A DNA stretch of 64,000 nucleotides from Extensimonas perlucida. GTDB lineage: Bacteria; Pseudomonadota; Gammaproteobacteria; Burkholderiales; Burkholderiaceae_C. A program made the position numbers and the translations under genes. Under the pieces are notes generated by a model. The model did not search any database. It was not told where the DNA came from and was given only the letters and a program-made list of their open reading frames with translations. The stretch spans positions 62,001 to 126,000 of the forward strand of contig NZ_VMYE01000006.1 of NCBI RefSeq assembly GCF_007655255.1. The letters run 5' to 3'. This document shows positions 22,954 through 31,083 of the stretch, in pieces; positions within the stretch are counted from its first letter, which is position 1; each line of letters begins with the position of its first letter.

Positions 22954-24627
22954 TCACTGCCCACGTGCCGCGAGGATCCACTCGGCAGCCTTCTCGGCCA
23001 GCATGAGCGTGGGGGCGTTGGTGTTGCCGCTCGTGATGCTGGGCATGGCGCCCGCATCGACCACGCGCAGGCCGGCCACGCCGCGCACGCGCAGCTCGGC
23101 ATCGAGCACGGCCATGGGGTCGTCCGCGCGCCCCATTTTGGTCGTGCCCACGGGGTGGAAGATGGTGGTCGCGATGTCGCCCGCGAGGCGTGCGAGCTCC
23201 TCGTCGCTCTGGTACTGCGGGCCGGGCTTCCATTCCTGCGGCTGGTACTTTTGCAGCGCGGGCTGGGCGACGATGCGGCGCGTCACGCGCAGGCTGTCGG
23301 CCGCCACCTGGCGGTCTTCGGGCGTGCTCAGGTAGCGCGGCGCGATCGCGGGCGCGTCGGTGAACTGCGCGCTGCGGATCTGCACCGTGCCGCGGCTCGT
23401 GGGGTTGAGGTTGCACACGCTCGCGGTGAAGGCCGGGAAGCGGTGCAGCGGCTCGCCGAAGGCGTCGAGCGAGAGCGGCTGCACGTGGTATTCGAGGTTG
23501 GGGTGCGGCAGTTCAGGGCGGCTGCGCGTGAAGGCGCCGAGCTGCGAGGGCGCCATGCTCATGGGGCCGCTGCGCCACAGCGCGTATTCGAGGCCTATGC
23601 GCGCCTTGCCCCAGAGCGAATGGACCAGCGTGTTGAGCGTGCGTGCGCCCTGCACCTGGAAGACGGCGCGGATCTGCAAGTGATCCTGCAGATTCGCACC
23701 CACGCCGGGCAGATCGTGCAGCACGGTGATGCCGTGACGCTGCAGCAGCGCGCCCGGCCCTATGCCCGAGAGCTGCAAAAGCTGCGGCGAGTTGATCGCG
23801 CCCGCGCTCAGGATGAGCTCGCGCGCCGCGTGCGCCGTGACCATCTCCTGGCCCGTCCAGACCTGCACGCCGCTGCAGCGCAGGCTGCCGTCGGCCTGGC
23901 GCTGCACGAGCAGGCGGCTCGCCTGCGCGCCCGTCCACATCTCGAAGTTCGGCCGGCCGTAGCACGCGGGGCGCAAAAAGGCCTTGGCGGTGTTCCAGCG
24001 CCAGCCGCCTTTCTGGTTGACCTCGAAGTAGCCCACGCCCTCGTTGTCGCCGCGGTTGAAGTCGTCGGTCGCGGGGATGCCGGCCTGCTGCGCGGCCTGC
24101 GCGAAGGCGTCGAGGATGTCCCAGCGCAGGCGCTGCTTTTCGACGCGCCACTCACCCGTGCTGCCCAGGCGCCGGTGGCCGTGCAGGCGCGCGAAGTCTT
24201 CGCTGGCGGTCTCGGGGCGGTCGAGCCGCCAGTGGTCTTCATGGCGACGAAAGTAGGGCAGCACTGCGTCCCAGCGCCAGCGCGCGTCGCCCGTGAGCGC
24301 GGCCCACTGGTCGTAGTCACGCGCCTGACCACGCATGTAGATCATGCCGTTGATGCTGCTGCAGCCGCCCAGCACCTTGCCGCGCGGGTAGCGCAACTGG
24401 CGACCGTTGAGACCGGGCTCGGGTTCGGTCTGGTAGAGCCAGTCGGTGCGCGGGTTGCCTATGCAGTAGAGGTAGCCCACCGGGATGTGGATCCAGGGAT
24501 AGTCGTCCTTGCGCCCGGCCTCGATCAGCAGCACGCGGCTGCGCCCGTCGGCGCTCAGGCGCTTGCACAGCAGGGCACCGGCGGTGCCGCCGCCGATGAC
24601 GATGTAGTCGAAGGTGGTGTCGCTCAT
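22954..24627 (-). CDS. GMC-family oxidoreductase (choline/alcohol dehydrogenase-like)
   Basis: A 557-aa FAD-dependent oxidoreductase. The dinucleotide-binding loop is at residues about 9-21 (IVIGGGTAGALLC). GMC signature 1 is PRGKVLGGCSSINGMIYMRG. Signature 2 is GAINSPQLLQLSGIGP. The C-terminal part has the HPVGTTKMG catalytic His region and LRVVDAGAMPSITSGNTNAPT. It is closest in layout to choline and long-chain alcohol dehydrogenases (BetA/AlkJ). No betaine genes (betB, betI) lie nearby, so choline as substrate is doubtful. Start ATG at 24627. It is divergent from the MCE transport operon with about 200 bp between. Confidence 0.92.
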   Translation of the reverse strand: MSDTTFDYIVIGGGTAGALLCKRLSADGRSRVLLIEAGRKDDYPWIHIPVGYLYCIGNPRTDWLYQTEPEPGLNGRQLRYPRGKVLGGCSSINGMIYMRGQARDYDQWAALTGDARWRWDAVLPYFRRHEDHWRLDRPETASEDFARLHGHRRLGSTGEWRVEKQRLRWDILDAFAQAAQQAGIPATDDFNRGDNEGVGYFEVNQKGGWRWNTAKAFLRPACYGRPNFEMWTGAQASRLLVQRQADGSLRCSGVQVWTGQEMVTAHAARELILSAGAINSPQLLQLSGIGPGALLQRHGITVLHDLPGVGANLQDHLQIRAVFQVQGARTLNTLVHSLWGKARIGLEYALWRSGPMSMAPSQLGAFTRSRPELPHPNLEYHVQPLSLDAFGEPLHRFPAFTASVCNLNPTSRGTVQIRSAQFTDAPAIAPRYLSTPEDRQVAADSLRVTRRIVAQPALQKYQPQEWKPGPQYQSDEELARLAGDIATTIFHPVGTTKMGRADDPMAVLDAELRVRGVAGLRVVDAGAMPSITSGNTNAPTLMLAEKAAEWILAARGQ

Positions 24628-24704
24628 GGCAGAGAGAGGGAAGAAGGTCTGCCAAGATGGTAGCGCTGCGGCGGCCCGGCTTGTCTCGTTGCCGCGAAAG
24701 CTAT

Positions 24705-24765
24705 CTAACAAATAGCTGCCGAGGCAAGCTGTACGCGGGCAGAAGGCCAATTTGGCTCAAATTCC
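24705..24765. repeat. Dispersed palindromic element, intergenic copy
   Basis: AATAGCTGCCGAGGCAAGCT, then GTACGCGGGCAGAAGGCCAA, then TTTGGCT. It is a degenerate but alignable copy between the GMC oxidoreductase and the MCE operon. Confidence 0.65.
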
Positions 24766-24825
24766 TGCGGGCACCGAAACCCGCCAGCCCGCTCAGGCAC
24801 ACAAGTTCGTTACCATCCTTTTCCG

Positions 24826-25956
24826 ATGAGCGACGCCGCCCCCCGCATCCTTCTGGTCGATACGCCGCAAGGCCCCTGCGCCCAACTGCTGGGGCGCTGG
24901 GGTGCGGCCGAGTTCGGGCAGCGTGCGCAGTGGCGCGTCCTGCAGGCGCAGTTGCGCGCCTGCCCGGCGCAAGGAGCGCAGGCGCCGGGCTGGGACTTGC
25001 GCGGGCTGCAGTGGCTCGACCACGTCGGCGCGCAGCTACTGTGGAACCACTGGGGCCGCGCCTGGCCGCAGCGCCTGCAGCTCACCGATGCACAGCGCGG
25101 CATGTTCGAGCGCGTCGCGCGCTTCACGGCCGAGGCGCCGCCGCCCGCGCGCTGGAGCGCGGCCGCGCAGATCGATTGGCTGGGCGTGCTGGTGCTGCGC
25201 GCGCTGGGCCACGCGCTGCAGCTGCTGGAACTCCTGGGGCAGCTCGCGCTCGACATGCTGCGCCTCGTGCGCGCGCCGCGCCGCGCACCCTGGCGCGACA
25301 TCTCCGGGCATATGTACCGCATGGGCGCCACGGCCTTGCCGATCACGGCGCTCGTGGGTTTCTTGATCGGCGTGGTGCTGGCCTATCTGCTGTCGCTGCA
25401 GCTGCGCCAGTTCGGCGCCGAGTCGTTCATCGTCAACATCCTGGGCATTTCGCTGATCCGCGAGCTCGGCCCCATGCTCGGCGCGATTCTGGTCGCGGGG
25501 CGCTCGGGCTCGGCGATCACGGCGCAGATCGGCGTCATGCGCGTGACCGAAGAGCTCGACGCGATGCGCGTGATGGGCATCCCGCACGGCTTTCGCCTGG
25601 TGCTGCCGCGCGCGCTCGCGCTCGCGCTGGCCATGCCGCTCATCAGCGTGTGGACCACGCTCGCGGCGCTGACCGGCGGCATGCTCGCGGCCGACGTGTC
25701 CATGGGCGTCTCGCCCGCGTATTTCGTGCAGGCCATGCCCGCCGCGGTGAAATTCTCGAACCTGACGCTCGCGCTGAGCAAATCGGTGGTGTTCGGCCTT
25801 TTGATCGCGCTCATAGGCTGCCACTGGGGCCTGCGCGTGAAGCCCAACACGCAGAGCCTGGGCGAAGGCACGACGGCCTCGGTCGTGACCTCGGTCACCA
25901 TGGTGATCCTCGTCGATGCGCTGTTCGCCGTGGCGTTCAAGAACATAGGAATCTGA
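24826..25956 (+). CDS. MlaE/YrbE-family ABC transporter permease with N-terminal STAS-like domain
   Basis: A 376-aa inner-membrane subunit of a lipid-transport (MCE) ABC system. Residues 1-105 are soluble and resemble a STAS/MlaB module fused to the permease. From about 160 the MlaE domain follows: YRMGATALPITALVGFLIGVVLAYLLSLQL, then FIVNILGISLIRELGPMLGAILVAGRSGSAITAQIG, VTEELDAMRVMGIP, and a C-terminal VDALFAVAFKNIGI. It starts a four-gene operon (permease, ATPase, MCE protein, lipoprotein). The fused layout resembles systems beside the classical mlaFEDCB. Confidence 0.93.
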   Translation: MSDAAPRILLVDTPQGPCAQLLGRWGAAEFGQRAQWRVLQAQLRACPAQGAQAPGWDLRGLQWLDHVGAQLLWNHWGRAWPQRLQLTDAQRGMFERVARFTAEAPPPARWSAAAQIDWLGVLVLRALGHALQLLELLGQLALDMLRLVRAPRRAPWRDISGHMYRMGATALPITALVGFLIGVVLAYLLSLQLRQFGAESFIVNILGISLIRELGPMLGAILVAGRSGSAITAQIGVMRVTEELDAMRVMGIPHGFRLVLPRALALALAMPLISVWTTLAALTGGMLAADVSMGVSPAYFVQAMPAAVKFSNLTLALSKSVVFGLLIALIGCHWGLRVKPNTQSLGEGTTASVVTSVTMVILVDALFAVAFKNIGI

Positions 25957-25959
25957 GCC

Positions 25960-26823
25960 GTGCCCACGCCAAGCCCTGGCCAGACACCCGGCGCGCCGGC
26001 CGCAGCGGCTTTGCCCGCCGCAGCCGTGGTCGAGGTGCGCGGCCTGTGGACGGTGTTCGGCACGGGCGCCAACGCCTTTGCCGTGCACCAGGACCTGGAC
26101 CTCACGGTGCAGCGCGGCGAGATCCTCGCGCTCGTGGGCGGATCGGGCACGGGCAAAACAGTGCTGCTGCGCCAGATGCTGGGCCTGGCCCGGCCCACGC
26201 GCGGCAGCGTCACGGTGCTGGGCCACCCCGCCGCCGAGATGGGGCGCGAGGGCGCGGCGAGCCGCGTGGGCATGCTGTTCCAGCACGGCGCGCTGTTTTC
26301 GGCCTTCGACGTGCTCGGCAACGTGGGCTTTGCGCTGCAGGAGCTCGGCACGCTGCCCGCCGCGCTGGTGCGCGACGCGGCCCTGGTCAAGCTGCAGATG
26401 GTGGGCCTGCAGCCCGCGCACGCCACGCGCATGCCGGCCGACCTCTCGGGCGGCATGGTCAAGCGCGTAGCGCTGGCGCGTGCGCTCATCATGGACCCGC
26501 CGCTGTTGCTGCTCGACGAGCCCACCGCAGGGCTCGATCCGAGCAGTTCGGACGAATTCTGCACGCTGCTGCGCGCGCTGCACCAGTCGCTAGGGCTCAC
26601 GGTGGTCATGGTCACGCACGACCTCGACACGCTGTTCGCGCTGAGCACGCGCGTGGCCGTGCTGGCCGACAAAAAGGTCATCGTCACCGGTGCGCCGCGC
26701 GAGGTGGTGCACTTTGCACATCCGTTCGTGCGCGAATTTTTCGGCGGCGAACGCGGGCGCCGCGCCCTGCTCGCGCTGGCGCCCGAGGCGCCCGCCGCCC
26801 CCACTTCCCCTCAGGAGGCCTGA
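25960..26823 (+). CDS. MlaF-like ABC transporter ATP-binding protein
   Basis: A 287-aa ATPase. The GTG start at 25960 is 3 bp after the permease stop. Walker A GGSGTGKT is at residues 60-67, the LSGGMVKRVALARAL signature (LSGGM is typical of the MlaF subgroup) follows, and Walker B LLLLDEPTAGLDP with the H-loop VMVTHD completes the set. It powers phospholipid movement between inner and outer membranes. The stop overlaps the next start (TGATG). Confidence 0.94.
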   Translation: MPTPSPGQTPGAPAAAALPAAAVVEVRGLWTVFGTGANAFAVHQDLDLTVQRGEILALVGGSGTGKTVLLRQMLGLARPTRGSVTVLGHPAAEMGREGAASRVGMLFQHGALFSAFDVLGNVGFALQELGTLPAALVRDAALVKLQMVGLQPAHATRMPADLSGGMVKRVALARALIMDPPLLLLDEPTAGLDPSSSDEFCTLLRALHQSLGLTVVMVTHDLDTLFALSTRVAVLADKKVIVTGAPREVVHFAHPFVREFFGGERGRRALLALAPEAPAAPTSPQEA

Positions 26824-27791
26824 TGGAAAACAAATCGCATGCCATCGCCGCCGGCGTCTTCGTGCTCGTGATGCTGGCCATGCTCGCGGGCCTGGTGCTT
26901 TGGCTCACGCGCGACAACGCGAACTACAAGGAATACGAGCTCTCCACCCCCGACGGCGTGAGCGGCCTGCAGCCGCAGGCGGCGGTGCGCTACAAGGGCG
27001 TGGCCGTGGGCAAGGTCACGCGCATAGGCTTCGACCCCAAGGCCAAGGGCAACGTGCTGATCCGCCTCGCCGTGAACGAACAGACGCCCATCAGCGCCAA
27101 CACCTTCGCCATGCTCAACTACCAGGGCGTGACCGGCCTTGCGCATGTGCTGCTCGACGACGCCGACAAGCCGCTGCCGCCGCTGCCGCCGGGCCCGAGT
27201 GGCCTGCCGCGCCTGCCGCTGCGCAGCTCGCCCGTGAGCCAAATCGCCGAGCAGGCACCCCTCATCCTGCACCAGATCGAAGAAAACACGCGCCGCCTGA
27301 ACCAACTGCTGGGCGACGAAAACCAGCTGCTGATCCGCAACGCCATCGACCAGATCGGCCAGACCGCGGGCCAGCTACGCACCCTGACCGCGCATGTGGA
27401 CGGCATCCTGATGCAGCGCATAGACCCGGCGCTCGCGGGCCTGCCCGCAACCTTGAGCGCCGTGCAGCAGGCCGGCAGTGGCGTGGCAGCGCTCGCGCAG
27501 GAGGCCCGCCAGACCACCGAGCGCCTGAACGCCGCGGGCGGCGCCATAGACCAGATCACGCTGGGGACGCAGGCCTTCGCGCGCGCCGCCGAGCAGTTCG
27601 GCGGCAGCACCCTGCCGCGCATCAACCGCGCCACCGAGGAAAGCGCACGCACCGCGCGCCAGCTCGGGCGCGTCGCGGGCAACATCTCCGACAACCCGCA
27701 GGTGCTGCTCTTCGGCCCCGGCCGCGCCCCGCCCGGGCCGGGCGAACCCGACTTTGCCGCCCCCGCCGCAGCCATCGGAGCCCAGCCATGA
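26823..27791 (+). CDS. MlaD-family MCE-domain protein
   Basis: A 322-aa single-pass periplasmic lipid-shuttle subunit. One N-terminal membrane helix lies at residues about 8-30 (AAGVFVLVMLAMLAGLVLWL). The MCE domain follows (about 38-115) with GVSGLQPQAAVRYKGVAVGKVTRIGFD and the loop VTGLAHVLLDD. The C-terminal 200 residues are helical and rich in Gln and Ala (IEENTRRLNQLLGDENQLLIRN...), probably a tunnel or coiled-coil needle. It overlaps both neighbours by 1 and 4 bp. Confidence 0.94.
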   Translation: MENKSHAIAAGVFVLVMLAMLAGLVLWLTRDNANYKEYELSTPDGVSGLQPQAAVRYKGVAVGKVTRIGFDPKAKGNVLIRLAVNEQTPISANTFAMLNYQGVTGLAHVLLDDADKPLPPLPPGPSGLPRLPLRSSPVSQIAEQAPLILHQIEENTRRLNQLLGDENQLLIRNAIDQIGQTAGQLRTLTAHVDGILMQRIDPALAGLPATLSAVQQAGSGVAALAQEARQTTERLNAAGGAIDQITLGTQAFARAAEQFGGSTLPRINRATEESARTARQLGRVAGNISDNPQVLLFGPGRAPPGPGEPDFAAPAAAIGAQP

Positions 27792-28555
27792 AGATTTCTC
27801 CTGAAATGATAGTTAGCAGTTCCAGCCATACCTGCGCAAAAGCCTTTTTTCATGCAATTTTTCTGGTCGCGGCCCTGAGCGCCTGCACGGGCCTGCCAGC
27901 GCCAGCGCAGCGCCCCTTGATGTATGACTTCGGCCCCCCTGCGACGCCTGCCGCAGCCCCGTCCCTGGCGCCTGCCGCAGCCCCGTCCCTGGCGCCTGCC
28001 GCAGCCCCGTCCCTGGCGCCTGCCGCAGCGCCGTCCTCGGCCCCTGCCCAAGCCGCAAGCACCACGGCGCTGCCAGCGCTGGCGCTGGCCGAGGTGCAGG
28101 CCGGCGGCCTGACCGACGGCAGCAGCGCCGTGCTGTACCGCCTGGCCTACGCCAACGCGCAGCAGCTGCGCCCCTACACGCTCGCGCGCTGGAGCCAGCC
28201 GCCCGCGCAGCTCGTGCAGCAGCGCCTGCGCGCCGAGCTGGGCCGCCACCGCGCGCTGCTCGACGCCAACGACGCCGCCGCACTGAGCGCGCCGCGCCCC
28301 GCCGTGCTGCGCGTGGAACTCGAAGAATTCAGCCAGGTCTTCCAAAGCCCCAGCGACAGCGTGGGCCTTTTGCGCCTGCGCGCCACCCTGGTCGAGCCGC
28401 GCTCCACAGGCGTTGCCCTGCTGGGCCAGCGCGTCTTCATCATAGAGCGCCCCGCCGCGAGCCCCGATGCCGCCGGCGGCACCCGCGCCCTCGCCGAAGC
28501 CGCGCAGCAAGCCGCGCAGGAAATCGACACCTGGCTACGGCAATGGGGGCGGTGA
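27788..28555 (+). CDS. ABC-type transport auxiliary lipoprotein (PqiC/ABC_trans_aux family)
   Basis: A 255-aa outer-membrane lipoprotein, last gene of the MCE operon. A signal peptide with lipobox LSAC (residues about 29-32, lipidated Cys) is followed by RPLMYDFG, the usual opening of PqiC-type partners (TYxLG-like). Then comes a low-complexity PAAAPSLA repeat (four units), and a conserved part: LYRLAYANAQQLRPYTLARWSQPPAQLVQQRL and VLRVELEEFSQVFQSP. It would receive lipid at the outer membrane. The N-terminal residues (EMIVSSSSHTCAKAFFHAI) derive from a palindromic element that overlaps the start of the gene. It overlaps the MCE gene by 4 bp. Confidence 0.88.
   Translation: MKISPEMIVSSSSHTCAKAFFHAIFLVAALSACTGLPAPAQRPLMYDFGPPATPAAAPSLAPAAAPSLAPAAAPSLAPAAAPSSAPAQAASTTALPALALAEVQAGGLTDGSSAVLYRLAYANAQQLRPYTLARWSQPPAQLVQQRLRAELGRHRALLDANDAAALSAPRPAVLRVELEEFSQVFQSPSDSVGLLRLRATLVEPRSTGVALLGQRVFIIERPAASPDAAGGTRALAEAAQQAAQEIDTWLRQWGR
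27806..27856. repeat. Dispersed palindromic element in the signal-peptide region of the MCE lipoprotein
   Basis: GATAGTTAGCAGTTCCAGCC, then ATACCTGCGCAAAAGCCTTT. It is a degenerate copy of the GATAGCTGCT element, translated in frame just ahead of the hydrophobic signal core. Confidence 0.5.
27946..28041 (+). repeat. 24-bp tandem repeat x4 in the lipoprotein gene
   Basis: Three perfect units of 24 bp starting GCCTGCCGCAGCCCCGTCCC (27946, 27970, 27994) and a diverged fourth (28018-28041). They encode PAAAPSLA, a Pro/Ala tether between the lipidated Cys region and the folded domain. Copy changes keep the frame. Confidence 0.95.
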
Positions 28556-28565
28556 TCGGGAACCG

Positions 28566-28975
28566 AAATTGGGGTCAGATTCCAATTATTTGCGAAGGTG
28601 AAGGGGCAAAGGGCGGGTGCCGGGAGTTGCGCCCGGCGGCGCACCTACTTTTCTTGTCTCGCCAAGAAAAGTAGGCAAAAGAAGGCGACCCTACTGTCTG
28701 CGTCCCTGCCCGCCTGCTCGGCGGTCAGGGCAACCTGCGGTGCTCGCACCCGGCGGGGTCGCGCGAAACTCGCTGCGCTGCGCTTCGCTCAAACATCGCG
28801 CGCCCTTTTCCCGCCGGGCGCTGCGCTCCTCGGCGCATACAGAAGGGCGGGGATACCACACGGGCCTTCGCTGCGCTCGGCCTTTGCAGCGCGGAAATTG
28901 CATAAATTGGGGTCAGATTCCAATTTCCGGCGCGATCCCTGCACCTTGGATGAAATTGGAATCTGACCCCAATTT
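28566..28975. repeat. Composite dispersed repeat block after the MCE operon
   Basis: This fills most of the 497-bp gap between the lipoprotein and hemerythrin genes. GGGGTCAGATTCC elements occur at 28566-28587 and 28904-28926 (direct) and at 28953-28975 (inverted); the last two can form a long stem. Between them is a second repeat. It has a perfect 13-bp hairpin, CCTACTTTTCTTG (28644-28656) and CAAGAAAAGTAGG (28663-28675), and then a conserved GC-rich tail with CTCGCTGCGCTGCGCTTCGC. I recognise that block as common in Comamonadaceae intergenic DNA. No gene is seen. Confidence 0.75.
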
Positions 28976-29052
28976 TCCTGACCTGCATCAATACCCCGAC
29001 GCGCGGCTTTCCCTAAGCTGCGCGCCCGGATTGGACTGCAAGGAGATCGAAC

Positions 29053-29550
29053 ATGGCCGCACTCGAATGGTCGGATGCCCTGGCGCTGGAATTGCCGCTG
29101 ATGGACGACACGCACCGCGAATTCGTCGAACTGCTCGCCGCTGTGGACGCGGCCGACGAAGCACGCCTGCCCGCGGCCTGGAAGGCGCTCGTGGCGCACA
29201 CCGAGGCGCATTTCGCGCGCGAGGATGCCTGGATGGAGGCAACCCGCTTTGCTTCGGGCAACTGCCACAGCACCCAGCACAAGGTGGTGCTGCAAGTGTT
29301 GCAAGAGGGTGCGGCGCGGCTCGCGCAGGGCGAACCGGCGATGGTGCGCGCCCTGGTGGGCGAACTCGCGCAATGGTTTCCACAGCATACGCAGGCCATG
29401 GATGCGGCGCTGGCGCTGCACCTGCGCCGCGTGGGTTTCGATCCGGCAACGGGCACCGTGCACGCGCCCGAAGCCCTGCCGCAGGGGCTGATCCACGGCT
29501 GCGGCGGCGCCACCTGCACAGAGCCTGAGGCGCAAGCAGAGAGTGCATGA
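29053..29550 (+). CDS. Bacteriohemerythrin-like di-iron protein
   Basis: A 165-aa hemerythrin-domain protein that binds O2 at a di-iron site; it may act in O2 storage or sensing in the cytoplasm. All seven expected ligands are visible: His21 (DDTHREF), His53 and Glu57 (EAHFARE), His72 and His76 (CHSTQHK), His112 and Asp117 (QHTQAMD). A Cys-containing tail, LIHGCGGATCTEP, follows the fold. Start ATG at 29053 with AGGAG a few nt upstream. It is monocistronic and convergent with the glycine-zipper gene. Confidence 0.93.
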   Translation: MAALEWSDALALELPLMDDTHREFVELLAAVDAADEARLPAAWKALVAHTEAHFAREDAWMEATRFASGNCHSTQHKVVLQVLQEGAARLAQGEPAMVRALVGELAQWFPQHTQAMDAALALHLRRVGFDPATGTVHAPEALPQGLIHGCGGATCTEPEAQAESA

Positions 29551-29623
29551 GCGGACGCTGTGGGCGCTGGCGGCGCACTGCCGCAGCGCACATGGTCGTC
29601 GTCACATCGAACCCGCAAACCGG

Positions 29624-29642
29624 GCGGGCCCCGCAGGCCCGC
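29624..29642. terminator. GC-rich hairpin between convergent genes
   Basis: A perfect 7-bp stem, GCGGGCC (29624-29630) and GGCCCGC (29636-29642). It lies between the convergent hemerythrin and glycine-zipper genes. There is no T-run, so termination by it is only a guess. Confidence 0.35.
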
Positions 29643-29667
29643 GCCGGGATGGCCTCGGAACCTGTTC

Positions 29668-30309
29668 TCAGGGCCGGGTGATGCTGTTGTCGGTTCTGCG
29701 CACCGTCTCGCCTACGCGAAAGCCCGGGTCGCTCTGGAATTCATAGACCGCATTGCCGCTGCGCGGAAATTCCACGGTGACGGCCCAGACGGTGTGGGTT
29801 TTGATCTTCTTTTCGATCTCCCGGCCCGCGTAGGCGCCACCGGCAGCTCCTGCAACGGTAGCAAGCGTGCGGCCGGTGCCGCCCCCCACCTGGTTGCCCA
29901 GCAAGGCGCCTGCGACGCCCCCAGCCACCAGGCCCACAGGGCTGCCCTCACCCTCTTTTTCGATCTGGCGTACGGAAATGACTTTGCCACAGTCGGCGCA
30001 GGCCGGCTGCGCGGCGGCGCTCGACTTGGCCGGCGTCACGCCCGAGCGGGCCTTGGCTTCGGCCAGGGCCTTGTCGTACTCGGCCTTGGCGTCGCGTTTG
30101 CATTGCATGCGGCCAGCGGACGTGGGCTCGCTGGCGCAGAGCTTCAAGTCCTGGTCGTACCGGGCCTTGGCCTGCTTGCTGTCCGCCGCGTACTGCGCCT
30201 TGGGCGACAGGGGAGCACTGGGAGCGGCTGGGGCAGCGGTTTGCGCCTGGGCCAGTGGTGCCAGGGCCCACAGGGCTGCGACGAGGGGGAGGAGGCGTTG
30301 ACGGCGCAT
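29668..30309 (-). CDS. Glycine-zipper 2TM domain outer-envelope protein
   Basis: A 213-aa exported protein. The signal peptide (RLLPLVAALWALAPLAQAQ) starts from the ATG at 30309. A Lys/Ala-rich helical part (residues 35-95) follows with two Cys (LKLCASEP, QCKRDAKAEY). Next come a CADC pair and the glycine zipper SPVGLVAGGVAGALLGNQVGGGTGRTLATVAGAAGGAYAGREIEKKIK, as in Rickettsia 17-kDa/SlyB-type proteins. The C-terminal beta part contains VTVEFPRSGNAVYEF. It has no lipobox, unlike SlyB. The exact role is unknown; such proteins usually sit in the outer membrane. Confidence 0.88.
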   Translation of the reverse strand: MRRQRLLPLVAALWALAPLAQAQTAAPAAPSAPLSPKAQYAADSKQAKARYDQDLKLCASEPTSAGRMQCKRDAKAEYDKALAEAKARSGVTPAKSSAAAQPACADCGKVISVRQIEKEGEGSPVGLVAGGVAGALLGNQVGGGTGRTLATVAGAAGGAYAGREIEKKIKTHTVWAVTVEFPRSGNAVYEFQSDPGFRVGETVRRTDNSITRP

Positions 30310-30671
30310 GGGATGCCTTTCGTGTGAAGTAAAAAAACTGCAAGACAGAAGCATCCTAACGCCGCAGGGCGCCGGCGCGACGACACACGCCCACTTTGTC
30401 CACGGCGCACGCAGCCATCGCCGGCAGCCTGGCAGCCGCACCCCGACGCAGCCGTGCAGGGGCCCCGCAGCTTGCCCCGCGCACGATGCCACCCCTGCGT
30501 TTGCGCTTTTCCACGGCGCTTGCCGACAGCGGCATAGAGCCCCTGTCCGCAAGGGCATGCCCGAGGGCTGCCCCGCCAGGCCCCCGCATACAATGCGCCG
30601 TTTCCTGCCCCGCGCCGGCCCACAGCCCACGTGCGCCGGGGTTTTACCACCGTCTCGCTGGAGTTCGTTCC
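30310..30671. other. Region upstream of yajC-secD-secF
   Basis: 362 bp without a gene. It must contain the promoters of the divergent glycine-zipper gene and the sec operon. A TACAAT box is at 30589-30594 on the plus strand, but I see no matching -35. The usual upstream neighbours queA and tgt are absent. Confidence 0.4.
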
Positions 30672-31016
30672 GTGCTGATTTCTTCTGCTTTTGCCCAGAC
30701 CGCGCCGGCCGCCACTGCCGGCGGCAGCAATCTGATGTCCTCGCTCACGGGCATGATGCCCCTGGTGCTGATGTTCGTGGTGCTCTACTTCATCATGATC
30801 CGCCCGCAGATGAAGCGCCAGAAAGAGCACCGCGCCATGATCGAAGCGCTGGCCAAGGGCGACGAGGTCGTGACTTCGGGCGGCCTGGTCGGCAAGGTGA
30901 CGCGCCTGTCGGAGGGCTTTTTGCACCTCGAAGTGGCATCCGGCGTAGAAATTCAGGTGCAGCGCAGCGCCGTCGCCCAGGTGCTGCCCAAGGGCACGCT
31001 GAGCACGGGCAAGTAA
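30672..31016 (+). CDS. yajC: Preprotein translocase subunit YajC
   Basis: A 114-aa small membrane partner of SecDF. The GTG start at 30672 gives MLISSAFAQTAPAATAG. Then comes one transmembrane helix (LTGMMPLVLMFVVLYFIMI) and the family motif RPQMKRQKEHRAMIEALAKGDEVVTSGGLVGKV. The open frame extends upstream in low-complexity codons, but the length fits YajC only from the GTG. It is first in yajC-secD-secF. Confidence 0.94.
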   Translation: MLISSAFAQTAPAATAGGSNLMSSLTGMMPLVLMFVVLYFIMIRPQMKRQKEHRAMIEALAKGDEVVTSGGLVGKVTRLSEGFLHLEVASGVEIQVQRSAVAQVLPKGTLSTGK

Positions 31017-31083
31017 GCCCGGTACGCGCACACCTTTTCCTGCGTTCTATGGGGCCCTGCCCCCGCTGTCTGCGAGCGATCTC

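Noticed and set aside
30589-30594. TACAAT box as yajC promoter
   Set aside because: No -35 at a usable distance; kept only as a remark in the region entry.
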